Source: Companilactobacillus kimchiensis
GTDB taxonomy: Bacteria; Bacillota; Bacilli; Lactobacillales; Lactobacillaceae
Direction of reading: 5' to 3'
Length of the DNA: 47,776 nucleotides
NCBI RefSeq assembly: GCF_001438805.1
Contig: NZ_JQCF01000016.1
Coordinates: 1 to 47,776 of the forward strand
Below, in pieces: positions 23,753 to 32,655 of the stretch. Positions within the stretch are counted from its first letter, which is position 1. Every line of letters starts with the position of its first letter. Both the position numbers and the translations under genes were made by a program. The notes beneath the pieces were generated by a model. It worked only from the letters and a program-made list of their open reading frames with translations, made no database searches and had not been told where the DNA came from.

Positions 23753-24502
23753 TTATATCTCTTGTCCTGTAGGACGAATTATCATTTCGTTAACGGCCAT
23801 ATTAGCTGGTGTATCGATTACAAAAGCAACAGCTGAGGCAATTTCTTCCGGATCCATTCCCATCATTTCAGCACCTGGTTGTTTTCTAGCTGCTTTTAAA
23901 CCTTCACGAACTTCATCATTATTAATGGAGTCAACCAATTCAGTATTAACTGTTCCTGGCGCCAGAATGGTCGTCTTGATATTATTGCCCCGCTCTTCTT
24001 GACGAAGTCCTTCCATAATAGCTCTGACCGCAAATTTAGTTCCTGAATAAGTGGCAAATCCGGGTAATAACTCATATCCTAAAACTGATGAGGTAGTGAT
24101 CACATGACCACTTTTTTGTTCTCTCATAATTGGCAAGACTGAAGCAATCCCGTTCAAAACACCTTTAACATTAACATCTAACATTTGATTCCATTCTTGA
24201 CGAGCCACTTCTGAAAGATTATTAACTGGCATAATACCCGCATTATTGAACATAACATCAACGCGACCATATTTTTCCATCGTTTTATCAATGACATTCT
24301 GAACTTCATCGGCTTTGGATACATCAGCTTCAACTGCCAAAATATCAGCACCAACGTTGCTCTTTTGGATTTCTTCCAAACGATTCATTCGACGGGCTGA
24401 GATAGTCAATTTAGCACCTTTTTCAGCTAATAATTTAGCAGTAGCGGCACCGATACCACTTGAAGCTCCCATAATTACAACTACTTTATCTTTTAAACTC
24501 AT
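23753..24502 (-). CDS. SDR-family oxidoreductase (classical)
   Basis: 249 residues: MGASSGIG cofactor motif, NNAGIMP, catalytic SSVLGYE and YSGTKFAV (Y and K), and the C-terminal extension DMNEMIIRPT-like ending (VNEMIIRPTGQEI), shared with the SDR at 28940-29683. It is close to the family that reduces aldehydes or ketones with NADPH. Its ATG directly follows the stop of the acetyltransferase gene (24503), so translation is coupled. It is part of the LysR-controlled operon 25048-22842. Confidence 0.9.
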   Translation of the reverse strand: MSLKDKVVVIMGASSGIGAATAKLLAEKGAKLTISARRMNRLEEIQKSNVGADILAVEADVSKADEVQNVIDKTMEKYGRVDVMFNNAGIMPVNNLSEVARQEWNQMLDVNVKGVLNGIASVLPIMREQKSGHVITTSSVLGYELLPGFATYSGTKFAVRAIMEGLRQEERGNNIKTTILAPGTVNTELVDSINNDEVREGLKAARKQPGAEMMGMDPEEIASAVAFVIDTPANMAVNEMIIRPTGQEI

Positions 24503-25048
24503 TTATTTATCCTCATTTTTTATTGTTTTAATGACTCGAGCTGGTACACCAGCAACTATCGTGTTATCTGGAACATTGTGTGTCACTACCGCTCCAGCTG
24601 CGACGATAGCATTTTCCCCAACAACTACTCCCGGAGTTATGGTGACATTGGCTGCAATCCAAGCATTGTCGTGAATACAGACCGACTGTAAATTCAAATG
24701 ACGACGTTGACTCGGTTCTATCCGATGATTGACTGAAGCGATCGTGACATTTGGCCCAATCAGGACATTATCACCTAGATAAATCCCGCCTAAATCGGTA
24801 AACATTACATTACTATTGATAAAAACATTTTTACCAATATGTAAGTTACGTCCAAAATCAGTATGAAATGGCAATCTGATTTCAGTTGATGAATCGATTT
24901 TTTCGTCTGTGATCTGACTAATGATTTCTCTAACTTCTGTTTGAGAGTGAATCCCATTATTTAATTCCTGAACCAATTTTTGATTAACGGCATTTATTTC
25001 ATCAACTTGTTGGTAAGCTTCTGTGCCTAAATTCAATTGTGATTTCAA
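24503..25048 (-). CDS. sugar O-acetyltransferase (LacA/Maa-type hexapeptide repeat)
   Basis: 181 residues. A short N-terminal domain is followed by left-handed beta-helix hexapeptide repeats (LGDNVLIGPNVTIAS, NAWIAANVTITPGVVVGENAIVAAGAVV). The catalytic His is in SVNHRIEPSQRR. Members transfer acetyl from acetyl-CoA to maltose, galactosides or nodulation sugars. The start is a TTG at 25048 with GAGG 7 nt upstream. It is the first gene of an operon with an SDR and an AKR, divergent from a LysR gene. The N-terminal part is rather divergent from classical maa, so the acceptor sugar is open. Confidence 0.87.
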   Translation of the reverse strand: MKSQLNLGTEAYQQVDEINAVNQKLVQELNNGIHSQTEVREIISQITDEKIDSSTEIRLPFHTDFGRNLHIGKNVFINSNVMFTDLGGIYLGDNVLIGPNVTIASVNHRIEPSQRRHLNLQSVCIHDNAWIAANVTITPGVVVGENAIVAAGAVVTHNVPDNTIVAGVPARVIKTIKNEDK

Positions 25049-25083
25049 ATTGTGACCTCGTTTCTGAATTACTAATTGAATTT

Positions 25084-25127
25084 AGTATACGGGCTGGTTA
25101 TTATAATGTTAAATACTTATAAAACAT
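25084..25127 (-). promoter_or_regulatory. LysR-linked promoter of the acetyltransferase operon
   Basis: On the minus strand, TTAACA (25107-25112)-N17-TATACT (25084-25089). ATGTTT (25122-25127) starts exactly 38 nt before the -10, the same geometry as at the AKR (32612) and glcU (45750) promoters. ATGTT-N12-AACAT (25106-25127) is an inverted repeat, a plausible LysR box. Confidence 0.65.
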
Positions 25128-25168
25128 CGCTTACTATAAATTTTTATTATGATAGGAGAATCATCACT

Positions 25169-26041
25169 ATGGATATTAGATTCTTACGTTATTTCGTTGT
25201 CATTGCTCAGGAATTAAACATTTCCCATGCAGCTATCTTATTGCATGTTTCTCAACCAGCATTATCACGCCAAATCGCTGATCTGGAAGATAGATTGGGG
25301 ACTAAATTATTTATTCGTGGAAAAAGACAGCTGCAACTGACTCAAGATGGCTATTACCTATTAGAGCGTGCTCAAGAAATTATCGGTTTAGTTGATAAAA
25401 CAACCTATAATCTTCAGAAACAAGATGTCATCAGTGGTACTTTGGATATTGGAGCCGGTGAAAGTATTGCTCTCAACGTTGTCATGGATACTATTCAACA
25501 ACTATTACATAAATACCCTGATATCAGAGTTAACTTTCACAGTGGCGATTCAGATACCATTCAATCTGAACTCAACAGTGGGATTCTGGAATTTGGCATT
25601 ATTATGGGACACAAAGAATTGAGCAACTATCATTCTTTGAAGTTACCTGACCAGAACCGCTGGGGTGTCGTTATGAGGGCGGATGAGCCCTTGGCTAAAC
25701 ATGACCAGATCCATCCCCGTGACTTAATTGGTCGTCCGCTAATAACCTCACGTCAATCAGCTCAACGAAAGATTTTTCAAACTTGGAGTAAGGGACTATT
25801 CGAACAATTTAATCTGATTGGAACTTATAATCTCTTTTACAACGCTGGTTTGTTAGTCAAAACTGGCGCTTGTATCGCCTTAACTTATGAAGCTTTGGCT
25901 GATACTTCAGAAGAAAGCGGTTTAGTTTTTCGACCATTAACTCCGGAGCTGACTGATCCTAATACCCTTATTTGGAGTAAAAGTCGTAATTTACCTGATG
26001 TCGATAAAATATTTTTGGAAACACTCCAGAAGAATATTTAG
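25169..26041 (+). CDS. LysR-family transcriptional regulator
   Basis: 290 residues: winged HTH (MDIRFLRYFVVIAQELNISHAAILLHVSQPALSRQIADLE), then a co-inducer-binding domain (substrate-binding protein fold, GTLDIGAGES...). It should bind T-N11-A boxes and respond to a small molecule. It is divergent from the acetyltransferase-SDR-AKR operon and probably controls it. Start: the ATG at 25169 has AGGAG 8 nt upstream; the longer frame beginning at 25076 starts without a ribosome site and includes AT-rich leader. Confidence 0.9.
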   Translation: MDIRFLRYFVVIAQELNISHAAILLHVSQPALSRQIADLEDRLGTKLFIRGKRQLQLTQDGYYLLERAQEIIGLVDKTTYNLQKQDVISGTLDIGAGESIALNVVMDTIQQLLHKYPDIRVNFHSGDSDTIQSELNSGILEFGIIMGHKELSNYHSLKLPDQNRWGVVMRADEPLAKHDQIHPRDLIGRPLITSRQSAQRKIFQTWSKGLFEQFNLIGTYNLFYNAGLLVKTGACIALTYEALADTSEESGLVFRPLTPELTDPNTLIWSKSRNLPDVDKIFLETLQKNI

Positions 26042-26133
26042 TTATTTTTAATCATATAGTCTGATTTATTCCTAGAATTCTATTAAATCAATTAAAATCT
26101 GAACTATACTATCAATACTAAGGGCGTGATTAT

Positions 26134-26445
26134 ATGACCGATAATATAAAAAACGAAGTATTTCAGCTAATAGATTCAATGTATAACATTGTTAAAACAG
26201 GCAGCGATGATTCTGATATATTAGGAGTGCTAATGAAGGCTGCCTTAGCTCTTAACAAAGGTATGGCTCCCCAAGTGGTAGCAGCCAAGACTGTTAATGG
26301 TATAAATCTATTTGTTTTAAGCAAAAAAATCTACTTCGGCGATGATTTTAGTGCCGATTACACTCGGTTAATTGGATTGTCTCGAGCTGGCAGCTATAAA
26401 TGGATTGCTAATGGTGTTGGGGATTTAAGAATTCAATTTTTCTAG
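26134..26445 (+). CDS. probable bacteriocin immunity protein
   Basis: 103 residues, four-helix pattern of enterocin-A-type immunity proteins (DDSDILGVLMKAALALNKGMAPQVVAAKTVNGINLFVLSKKIY). The soluble helical bundle, the loop before the last helix and the 100-residue size fit class IIa bacteriocin immunity. No bacteriocin prepeptide with a double-glycine leader, nor an ABC exporter, is nearby, so it would give cross-protection without self-production. The identification rests on fold-level resemblance, so it is moderate. The ribosome site is AGGG upstream of the ATG. Confidence 0.6.
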   Translation: MTDNIKNEVFQLIDSMYNIVKTGSDDSDILGVLMKAALALNKGMAPQVVAAKTVNGINLFVLSKKIYFGDDFSADYTRLIGLSRAGSYKWIANGVGDLRIQFF

Positions 26446-26479
26446 GTTTCAATTATGTTTGCTAAATTATAAATCAACC

Positions 26480-26526
26480 AAAATAAGAGTCTAGATTGTG
26501 AAAGTTACAATCCTGGCTCTTATTTT
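26480..26526. terminator. bidirectional terminator
   Basis: AAAATAAGAG and CTCTTATTTT form the base of a longer stem; it separates the immunity gene from the convergent XRE gene. Confidence 0.85.
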
Positions 26527-26551
26527 TCTTCATTTTAAATTCTATCTCATA

Positions 26552-27139
26552 TTAATCAAAATATTTAACGGTACTGCCATATCTAAGCGGTACAAAACCA
26601 TAACGGTTATATTGATCCAAAACTTGGGAATCAATCTTCTTCAACTGTGGTTCGATAAAATTAAATATCTCACCATATTCAACCGGCAAGCCTGAAATAC
26701 GAGTCTTTAAATTCAAAGATAAGTCAGCTTGTAAAATATTGGTTCTTAAATCAAGCATAATTTTAATGTAGTCATCGTCATTATCTAGTGCCTTATAAGA
26801 TTGCATCAATTGCACTCTAAAATTACTAAATTTAGGGTCTTTAACTTCGTTATAGGCCACATTTATCAAATCCATTAATGTCTTTTTATTTTCTAAATAA
26901 ATTTGTTCCTCTTCAGCTTTACTCATTTGACTCGTCCCTTCCCTAGAATATTCAAGAATATCTCCCGGTTGACAATCTAAGACTTCACAAATTTTATCCA
27001 AAGTTGCGAAACGAATTCCTTTAGCCTTACCAGTTTTTAAAATCGATAAATTAGCTGGTGTTATTCCAATCTTCTTTGCCAAATCTTTTGAGGAGATACC
27101 ACGTTTTACCATTATTAAATCAAGGTTAACTTTAACCAT
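26552..27139 (-). CDS. XRE-family regulator with a C-terminal domain (YozG-like HTH)
   Basis: 195 residues. Residues 1-70 are a YozG-like helix-turn-helix (MVKVNLDLIMVKRGISSKDLAKKIGITPANLSILKTGKA, DKICEVLDCQPGDILEY). Residues 75-195 form an additional helical domain of unknown type, ending VPLRYGSTVKYFD. YozG-type HTH genes usually follow a DUF2975 membrane gene, and here one (broken by a stop) lies directly upstream on the same strand, with its stop codon overlapping the ribosome site of this gene. This supports a functional pair, now damaged. Confidence 0.78.
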   Translation of the reverse strand: MVKVNLDLIMVKRGISSKDLAKKIGITPANLSILKTGKAKGIRFATLDKICEVLDCQPGDILEYSREGTSQMSKAEEEQIYLENKKTLMDLINVAYNEVKDPKFSNFRVQLMQSYKALDNDDDYIKIMLDLRTNILQADLSLNLKTRISGLPVEYGEIFNFIEPQLKKIDSQVLDQYNRYGFVPLRYGSTVKYFD

Positions 27140-27148
27140 TTACATCAC

Positions 27149-27397
27149 CTAAATCACTGTATTTGAATCTTCTTGTAGTTCAACACCATATTTGAAAACT
27201 AAATAAATTGTATAGAGAATCGCCATGAATATAACATAGATTCCAATTTGAGACCATGAGTTAGCGAAAACATCACTGATTTATCGACCGCGTCCATTAG
27301 TAAAAATGACTCCGATTCCACCTAAAGAAAATATAACTTGACCAATAATTGTCAGAACTGATAAGGCCTTTAAAATAAAATTAGTTAAATATTTCAT
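27149..27397 (-). pseudogene. DUF2975-like small membrane protein, interrupted by a stop codon
   Basis: The frame starts MKYLTNFILKALSVLTIIGQ, stops at TAA (27281-27283), then continues open as ISDVFANSWSQIGIYVIF and ends VFKYGVELQEDSNTVI at 27149. The two parts have one hydrophobic helix each. The gene has a good ribosome site (AGGGGTG), so the first 38 residues could still be made. DUF2975 genes are usually paired with YozG-type HTH genes, as here. The interruption is a single codon; a sequencing error cannot be excluded. Confidence 0.7.
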
Positions 27398-27489
27398 ATT
27401 AATCACCCCTTAATTCATATTGTACTGCATGCTCTAATATGTGTAAATCGATATTTTATTATTGTTTCACAATAATTTTGTAAGACATT

Positions 27490-27530
27490 AAAAAACCATC
27501 TCCATTAATAATTTACGGAGATGGTTTTTA
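27490..27530 (-). terminator. terminator of the MFS pseudogene
   Basis: AAAAACCATCTCC pairs with GGAGATGGTTTTT, overlapping the stop at 27528. Confidence 0.88.
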
Positions 27531-28859
27531 AGATTTTTTGCTTATTTTAAAAATACCAAATGAGAACAACATTGATAAGGTTATCAACCCAGTAATCCAA
27601 ATCATGGCATGATTATAAGATATTGCTGGATTAGAATATTGACTGACCATCGCTACCACAATCGACAAACCAACTGATCCACCAATTTGATGAACGGTAT
27701 TAACTACTCCAGAAGCAGAACCGGTCATTTTAGGGGTCGTGTTAGCAACTCCTGCAACTGTCAATGGACTGAGTGAAAATGCCTGTCCAATTCCTATTAG
27801 GACCATTGGCAAAGCAATTGCCCACAGGTAACCAGTTTGAATCCCAATAATCGCTGTGGCAGCAGTACCTGCAACGGTAAATAACATCCCAATCATCAAT
27901 AATTTGGAATTGCTTATTTTAGTTGAAAGTCTGGTTTCAACAGCCGCCATGAAAAATTGTGGAATCGTTTCAGGTAAGAATCCCAGAGCTGATTCTAACG
28001 GACTGAATCCATAAACTCTTTGCATTGCTAATGGTGTCAAAAAGAAATATGACAACGCAAATCCCATGAAAAGGAATCTAGCAATATAGGCATAGCTACG
28101 TTCTTTATCTTTAAATAAAGATAGCGGCATAATCGGCTCTTTGGTACGTCCTTCATATAAAACAAAGAGGATCAAACCGACAATGGCCACTATTAGTGAA
28201 AGCATGCGATATTTTGTTCCATCAATACTATAAACCAAGGCTGAAACTCCCACGACTGATAAAATGGTTCCCACAATATCAATTTTTTTAGCATAAGTTT
28301 TTTCAGATTTTAGATACTTCATTGACAACAATAACATGACAATTCCAATTGGAAAGTTTAAAAAGAAACCAACTCTTCATGACCAGTAACTAGCGATAAT
28401 TCCACCAATCACTAAACCAAAACTGGAACCAAGACCAGCGGTAGCACCGTAATATCCGATAGCTTTAGTTCGCATATTACCTGAGTAATTATCCATTAAT
28501 AAGGCCAAAGTACTTGGTGCCAGAATCGACGAACCAATCCCTTGAATAGCTCGCATGGAAATAATCATGGCCGCATTGGTTGATAATCCTACCAATAGCG
28601 AACTAATACTAAAGATTACTAGTCCAATTAGATAAACTCTCTTACGACCGAAGACATCCCCTGCTTTTCCAGAGAATAATAAAAATCCACCAAATGTTAA
28701 AGCATAAGCATTCGTGATCCAAGACAATGATTGATTGCTTAAGGATAAATCACGTGCAATTTTAACGGTACTGGTAAAGATAATCGAATTATCCAAAATT
28801 ATCATAAAATATGTTAAGAGGATGATTGGTAAAGCCATCCCAAATTTTTGTTTATTCAT
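27528..28859 (-). pseudogene. MFS drug-efflux transporter (DHA2, EmrB/QacA type) with one nonsense codon
   Basis: Together the two open parts encode about 443 residues of a 14-helix proton antiporter. The N-terminal part (28377-28859, 160 residues) shows MIILDNSIIF, the motif A loop GKAGDVFGRKR and the motif C-like GPLGGI-type segment LVIGGIIA. It ends SYWS, then TGA at 28377-28379, and the frame goes on with RVGFFLNFPIG, the family motif W-R-x-x-F-x-x-N-x-P-I-G. So the TGA stands at the Trp of that motif (TGG to TGA). The second part (27528-28337) keeps helices 6-14. A single base change would restore the gene. It follows a terminator after the SDR operon. Confidence 0.88.
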
Positions 28860-28896
28860 TAATAAAGACTCCTTCTCTCACTTTTAGACAAAACAA

Positions 28897-28925
28897 AAAG
28901 CATCACCATCTTGTAGCGATGCTTT
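28897..28925 (-). terminator. terminator of the AKR-NmrA-SDR operon
   Basis: AAAGCATC (28897-28904) pairs with GATGCTTT (28918-28925), with a T-rich run on the minus strand. Confidence 0.7.
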
Positions 28926-28939
28926 CAGAATTTTAAAAT

Positions 28940-29683
28940 TTAACCTAATTGACTAGTTGGACGAATAATAACTTCATTCCAAGCAGCATCAGCAGGTAAA
29001 TCAATTGCTTGCTTGATCGTCAAAGCAACCCGTTCAACCGGAATACTGTATGCAGCATAGAACTTCTCCATGCCAGCTTTAACTTCTGGATCAGTGACAG
29101 ATGATAACAATTCGGTATTAATGGCACCAGGGGAAATAACTGTGACACGAACATTATTTTTGGCATCGACCATTTCTTGACGCAATGATTCACTGATAGC
29201 ACGAACAGCATACTTAGTAGCTGAGTAAACTGCACTGCCGGAATGGGCCACGTGACCAGCAACAGATGAAACATTGATAATATGACCAGACTTTTGCTTA
29301 TCCATATAAGGGATTGCAGCACCAATACCATACAAAGTACCTTTGATATTGATATCGATCATATTGTTCCAGTCTTGAATCTTCTTTTCAGATAGAACTG
29401 ATTGGGGCATGATACCAGCATTATTGATCCAAACGTCGATACGACCAAATTTTTCGATTGCTAATTTAGCTAACTCTTCAACTTGGGCATCATCAGTTAC
29501 ATCAGTAGCTTTGTAGGCTGCTTGACCACCCAGTTTTTCAATCTTATCAGCAATTTCTTTGAGAATATTCTCACGACGAGCACCCAAAACTAATTTGGCA
29601 CCATCTTTGGCTAATAATTCAGCACTAGCTTTACCAATACCACTTGATGCTCCGGTAATTACAACAACTTTTGCTTCACTCAT
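28940..29683 (-). CDS. SDR-family oxidoreductase (classical)
   Basis: 247 residues: TGASSGIG motif (10-17), NNAGIMP, catalytic INVSSVAGH and YSATKYAV, and a C-terminal WNEVIIRPTSQLG like the end of the SDR at 23753. About 50% of its residues appear identical to that gene by eye, so the two are recent paralogs. It is third in an operon with an NmrA-like protein (29714) and an AKR (30386). The gaps are 24-30 nt. Reduction of a carbonyl substrate is inferred. Confidence 0.9.
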   Translation of the reverse strand: MSEAKVVVITGASSGIGKASAELLAKDGAKLVLGARRENILKEIADKIEKLGGQAAYKATDVTDDAQVEELAKLAIEKFGRIDVWINNAGIMPQSVLSEKKIQDWNNMIDINIKGTLYGIGAAIPYMDKQKSGHIINVSSVAGHVAHSGSAVYSATKYAVRAISESLRQEMVDAKNNVRVTVISPGAINTELLSSVTDPEVKAGMEKFYAAYSIPVERVALTIKQAIDLPADAAWNEVIIRPTSQLG

Positions 29684-29713
29684 TAAATATACTTCCTTAA
29701 TTAAAATTTTAGT

Positions 29714-30361
29714 TTAGTAGACAGGTCTAGTTTCACCTTGAGTGTCAGCATCAGCGATACCAACAGAATCATTCTTCAAATATTCTGGATCAGCAATGAT
29801 CTTAACGATAACGTCAGCCATACTTTGACGTGAACCAGAAACACCGAGATATTGTTCATCTTTGTGAGTAATAACGTACTTAACTTCATCACGATCATTC
29901 AACCATGGGAAACGTAAAGTAGTATAAGTTAAACCAGAATCAGCCAATAACTTGTCAGCACTGATAGCAGCACCTAAACCACTCTTAACTTGTTCATAGT
30001 TCCAACGACCATATTCACCAGGAACTTCATTATAAAGACCTAACAAACTTGATTCGACAACACGTTCAACCTTGTTTTCTTGCATAGCTTTAATAACATT
30101 CTTAGTCATGGTGTTGTTACTATCATGATCAACGAATGAAACATAAACTAAATCTTGATCCTTCATAGCTGCGTTAACAGCATCGTAATCATTGATATCG
30201 CCATCAACTAGAGTGACGTTTTTATTTTCTGCTAAATTACTTAGTCGACTACTATTACGCAAGAATAGTGTCAATTCAACATCTGGTTGTTCCTTCAAAA
30301 TACGATCTTCTACGATTCTGGCAATTTGGCCGTAAGCGCCCAATACTAATACTTTTTTCAT
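29714..30361 (-). CDS. NAD(P)H-binding NmrA-like protein
   Basis: 215 residues: MKKVLVLGAYGQIARIV carries the GxxGxxA/G dinucleotide motif. The middle has DQDLVYVSFVDHDSN, the C-terminal half WLNDRDEVKYVITHK. It lacks the SDR YxxxK catalytic pair, so it resembles NmrA / atypical SDR (a5-like) proteins that bind NAD(P) and act as isomerase-like or sensor proteins. Start: the ATG at 30361 has GGAG 9 nt upstream; the in-frame TTG at 30376 includes that site. It is in the middle of a three-gene operon. Confidence 0.85.
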   Translation of the reverse strand: MKKVLVLGAYGQIARIVEDRILKEQPDVELTLFLRNSSRLSNLAENKNVTLVDGDINDYDAVNAAMKDQDLVYVSFVDHDSNNTMTKNVIKAMQENKVERVVESSLLGLYNEVPGEYGRWNYEQVKSGLGAAISADKLLADSGLTYTTLRFPWLNDRDEVKYVITHKDEQYLGVSGSRQSMADVIVKIIADPEYLKNDSVGIADADTQGETRPVY

Positions 30362-30385
30362 TTTAAAATTCTCCAATTTATAAGT

Positions 30386-31237
30386 TTATTTTTCCGAACT
30401 AAAATCTAATTCCATCTTGGCATAACGTTCTTCACCTTCAGCGGATGGTGTGTAATAACGAATATTTTTCTTAATGGCAGCGATTTGATTCATTTCCTCA
30501 TCGGTTAAAGTGAAATCAAAGATATTGTGATTGTCCTTAATGTGATCAGGGTTTGTTGAACCAGGAATCACGATAAAGCCCATTTGGGTGTGCCAAAGTA
30601 AGATAACTTGGGCACTCGATTTGCCATATTTTTGACCTAATTGGGCAAAGATTGGTTCATTGATCAAACTCTTATCACCATGGCCTAATGGATACCAAGC
30701 CATCAAACGAGTACCGAATGGTTTCAAAGTTTCTCTAACAGCATCTTCGGTGAAATATGGATGTGCTTCTGATTGAATCACTTGTGGTTTGATCTCAGCG
30801 TTATCCAAAATCTGTTGTAACTTGTCACCTTGGAAATTAGAAATTCCAATAGCTTTGATTTTGCCAGCTTTGTAAGCTTCTTCAAGTTGTTTGTATCCGG
30901 CCAAGAAATCACCCGCTGGTTGATGTAAGAACATCAAATCAACATAATCAGTTCCCAAACGTTGCAACGTATCATCAACAGCATTCTTGTCAGTATAAAC
31001 GGTGGGCCATAATTTCGTACTCAAGAAAATATCGGAACGGTCAACACCAGAACGTTTAATACCACGACCAACGCCAGTTTCATTCATATAACCGTTAGCA
31101 GTATCGATCAAACGATATCCATCTTCTAACGCATCAACTACAGCTTGTTCAGCTTTATCAACAGGCATTTGAAAAGTACCGATACCCATTTCAGGGATTT
31201 CTACATCATTATTTAATTTGAAAGTTGCTTCTGTCAT
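30386..31237 (-). CDS. aldo/keto reductase
   Basis: 283 residues. Tetrad residues: Asp and Tyr in LIDTANGYMNE, Lys in LSTKLW, His in LMFLHQP; cofactor end IVIPGSTNPDH. It is similar to the AKR at 31678 ([35 protein letters not shown]). First gene of an operon with an NmrA-like protein and an SDR. A structured repeat copy (31276-31440) lies 38 nt upstream in the same orientation. Confidence 0.9.
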   Translation of the reverse strand: MTEATFKLNNDVEIPEMGIGTFQMPVDKAEQAVVDALEDGYRLIDTANGYMNETGVGRGIKRSGVDRSDIFLSTKLWPTVYTDKNAVDDTLQRLGTDYVDLMFLHQPAGDFLAGYKQLEEAYKAGKIKAIGISNFQGDKLQQILDNAEIKPQVIQSEAHPYFTEDAVRETLKPFGTRLMAWYPLGHGDKSLINEPIFAQLGQKYGKSSAQVILLWHTQMGFIVIPGSTNPDHIKDNHNIFDFTLTDEEMNQIAAIKKNIRYYTPSAEGEERYAKMELDFSSEK

Positions 31238-31275
31238 ATTTAATTATCCTCACGTAATTTATATCTTATTTTTAA

Positions 31276-31440
31276 CTGCCGTCTCCACTACGCAATATCT
31301 AGGTCTGGAACGCCGTGGACATCGTTTGAAACCAATTTTAAAATTCAAAAATTGTTTCCAAATCGAGTCTTTCACTAACCTGGTTTCACCAGCTAAGTGA
31401 AATTTCACAGCTGAGACCTAGAATTGCTCCGCTACGACTA
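31276..31440 (-). repeat. structured intergenic element, copy 3
   Basis: Read on the minus strand. Outer stem: 31292-31306 (GCAATATCTAGGTCT) with 31414-31427 (AGACCTAGAATTGC). P3: 31370-31384 with 31388-31402. P4: a long hairpin about 31319-31366. The stem sequences are wholly different from copies 1, 2, 4 and 5, yet the layout is the same. Confidence 0.75.
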
Positions 31441-31507
31441 GATATTATTTTTAATCTTTTTATTAATTTGAAACTTCTATAGAAAATAATTCAAGAAGGA
31501 ACTAATA
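31441..31507. other. spacer between two back-to-back structured elements
   Basis: 67 nt, AT-rich, no gene and no clear promoter. Confidence 0.5.
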
Positions 31508-31659
31508 CACTAGCCTGGAGCAAAAATTGAAATCGGCTCAGTGATGAAATTTATCTAAGTGGGTTCCCCACTAAGATAAAGGCCGAGCTTGAAGACCGTA
31601 GGACTCCAAGACGTGCCCACCACGTTCCAGCCGAATTTCAATTTTTGTGGAAGGCGGCA
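31508..31659 (+). repeat. structured intergenic element, copy 4
   Basis: Outer stem 31520-31538 with 31629-31649; P2 GTGATG (31541-31546) with CACCAC (31618-31623); P3 31550-31562 with 31568-31580. It begins CTAGCCTGGAGC and ends GGAAGGCGGCA. It lies back to back with copy 3 and points toward the 3' end of the next AKR gene. Confidence 0.82.
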
Positions 31660-31677
31660 TATCACACAACAACAATC

Positions 31678-32553
<876 letters not shown>

Positions 32554-32568
32554 TTACTTGATGAATTC

Positions 32569-32612
32569 ATTATATGGCCTGAGCTATCACTTGAAAATTA
32601 CCAGATAAACAT
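32569..32612 (-). promoter_or_regulatory. AKR promoter with shared LysR-type motif
   Basis: -35 TTTTCA (32592-32597), -10 TATAAT (32569-32574), 17-nt spacing. ATGTTTATCTGGTAATTTT (32594-32612, minus strand) begins 38 nt before the -10 and is nearly the same as the motif in front of glcU (45732-45750). A further dyad ATACG-TTTGA-CGTAT is at 32619-32633, toward the LysR gene. Confidence 0.75.
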
Positions 32613-32655
32613 GCTACCATACGTTTGACGTATAGTGATTAAATGAGGTGAAGAA

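Noticed and set aside
28374-28382. In-frame TGA read as tryptophan (recoding)
   Set aside because: TGG is used freely throughout the window and no other in-frame TGA was found; a nonsense change is simpler.
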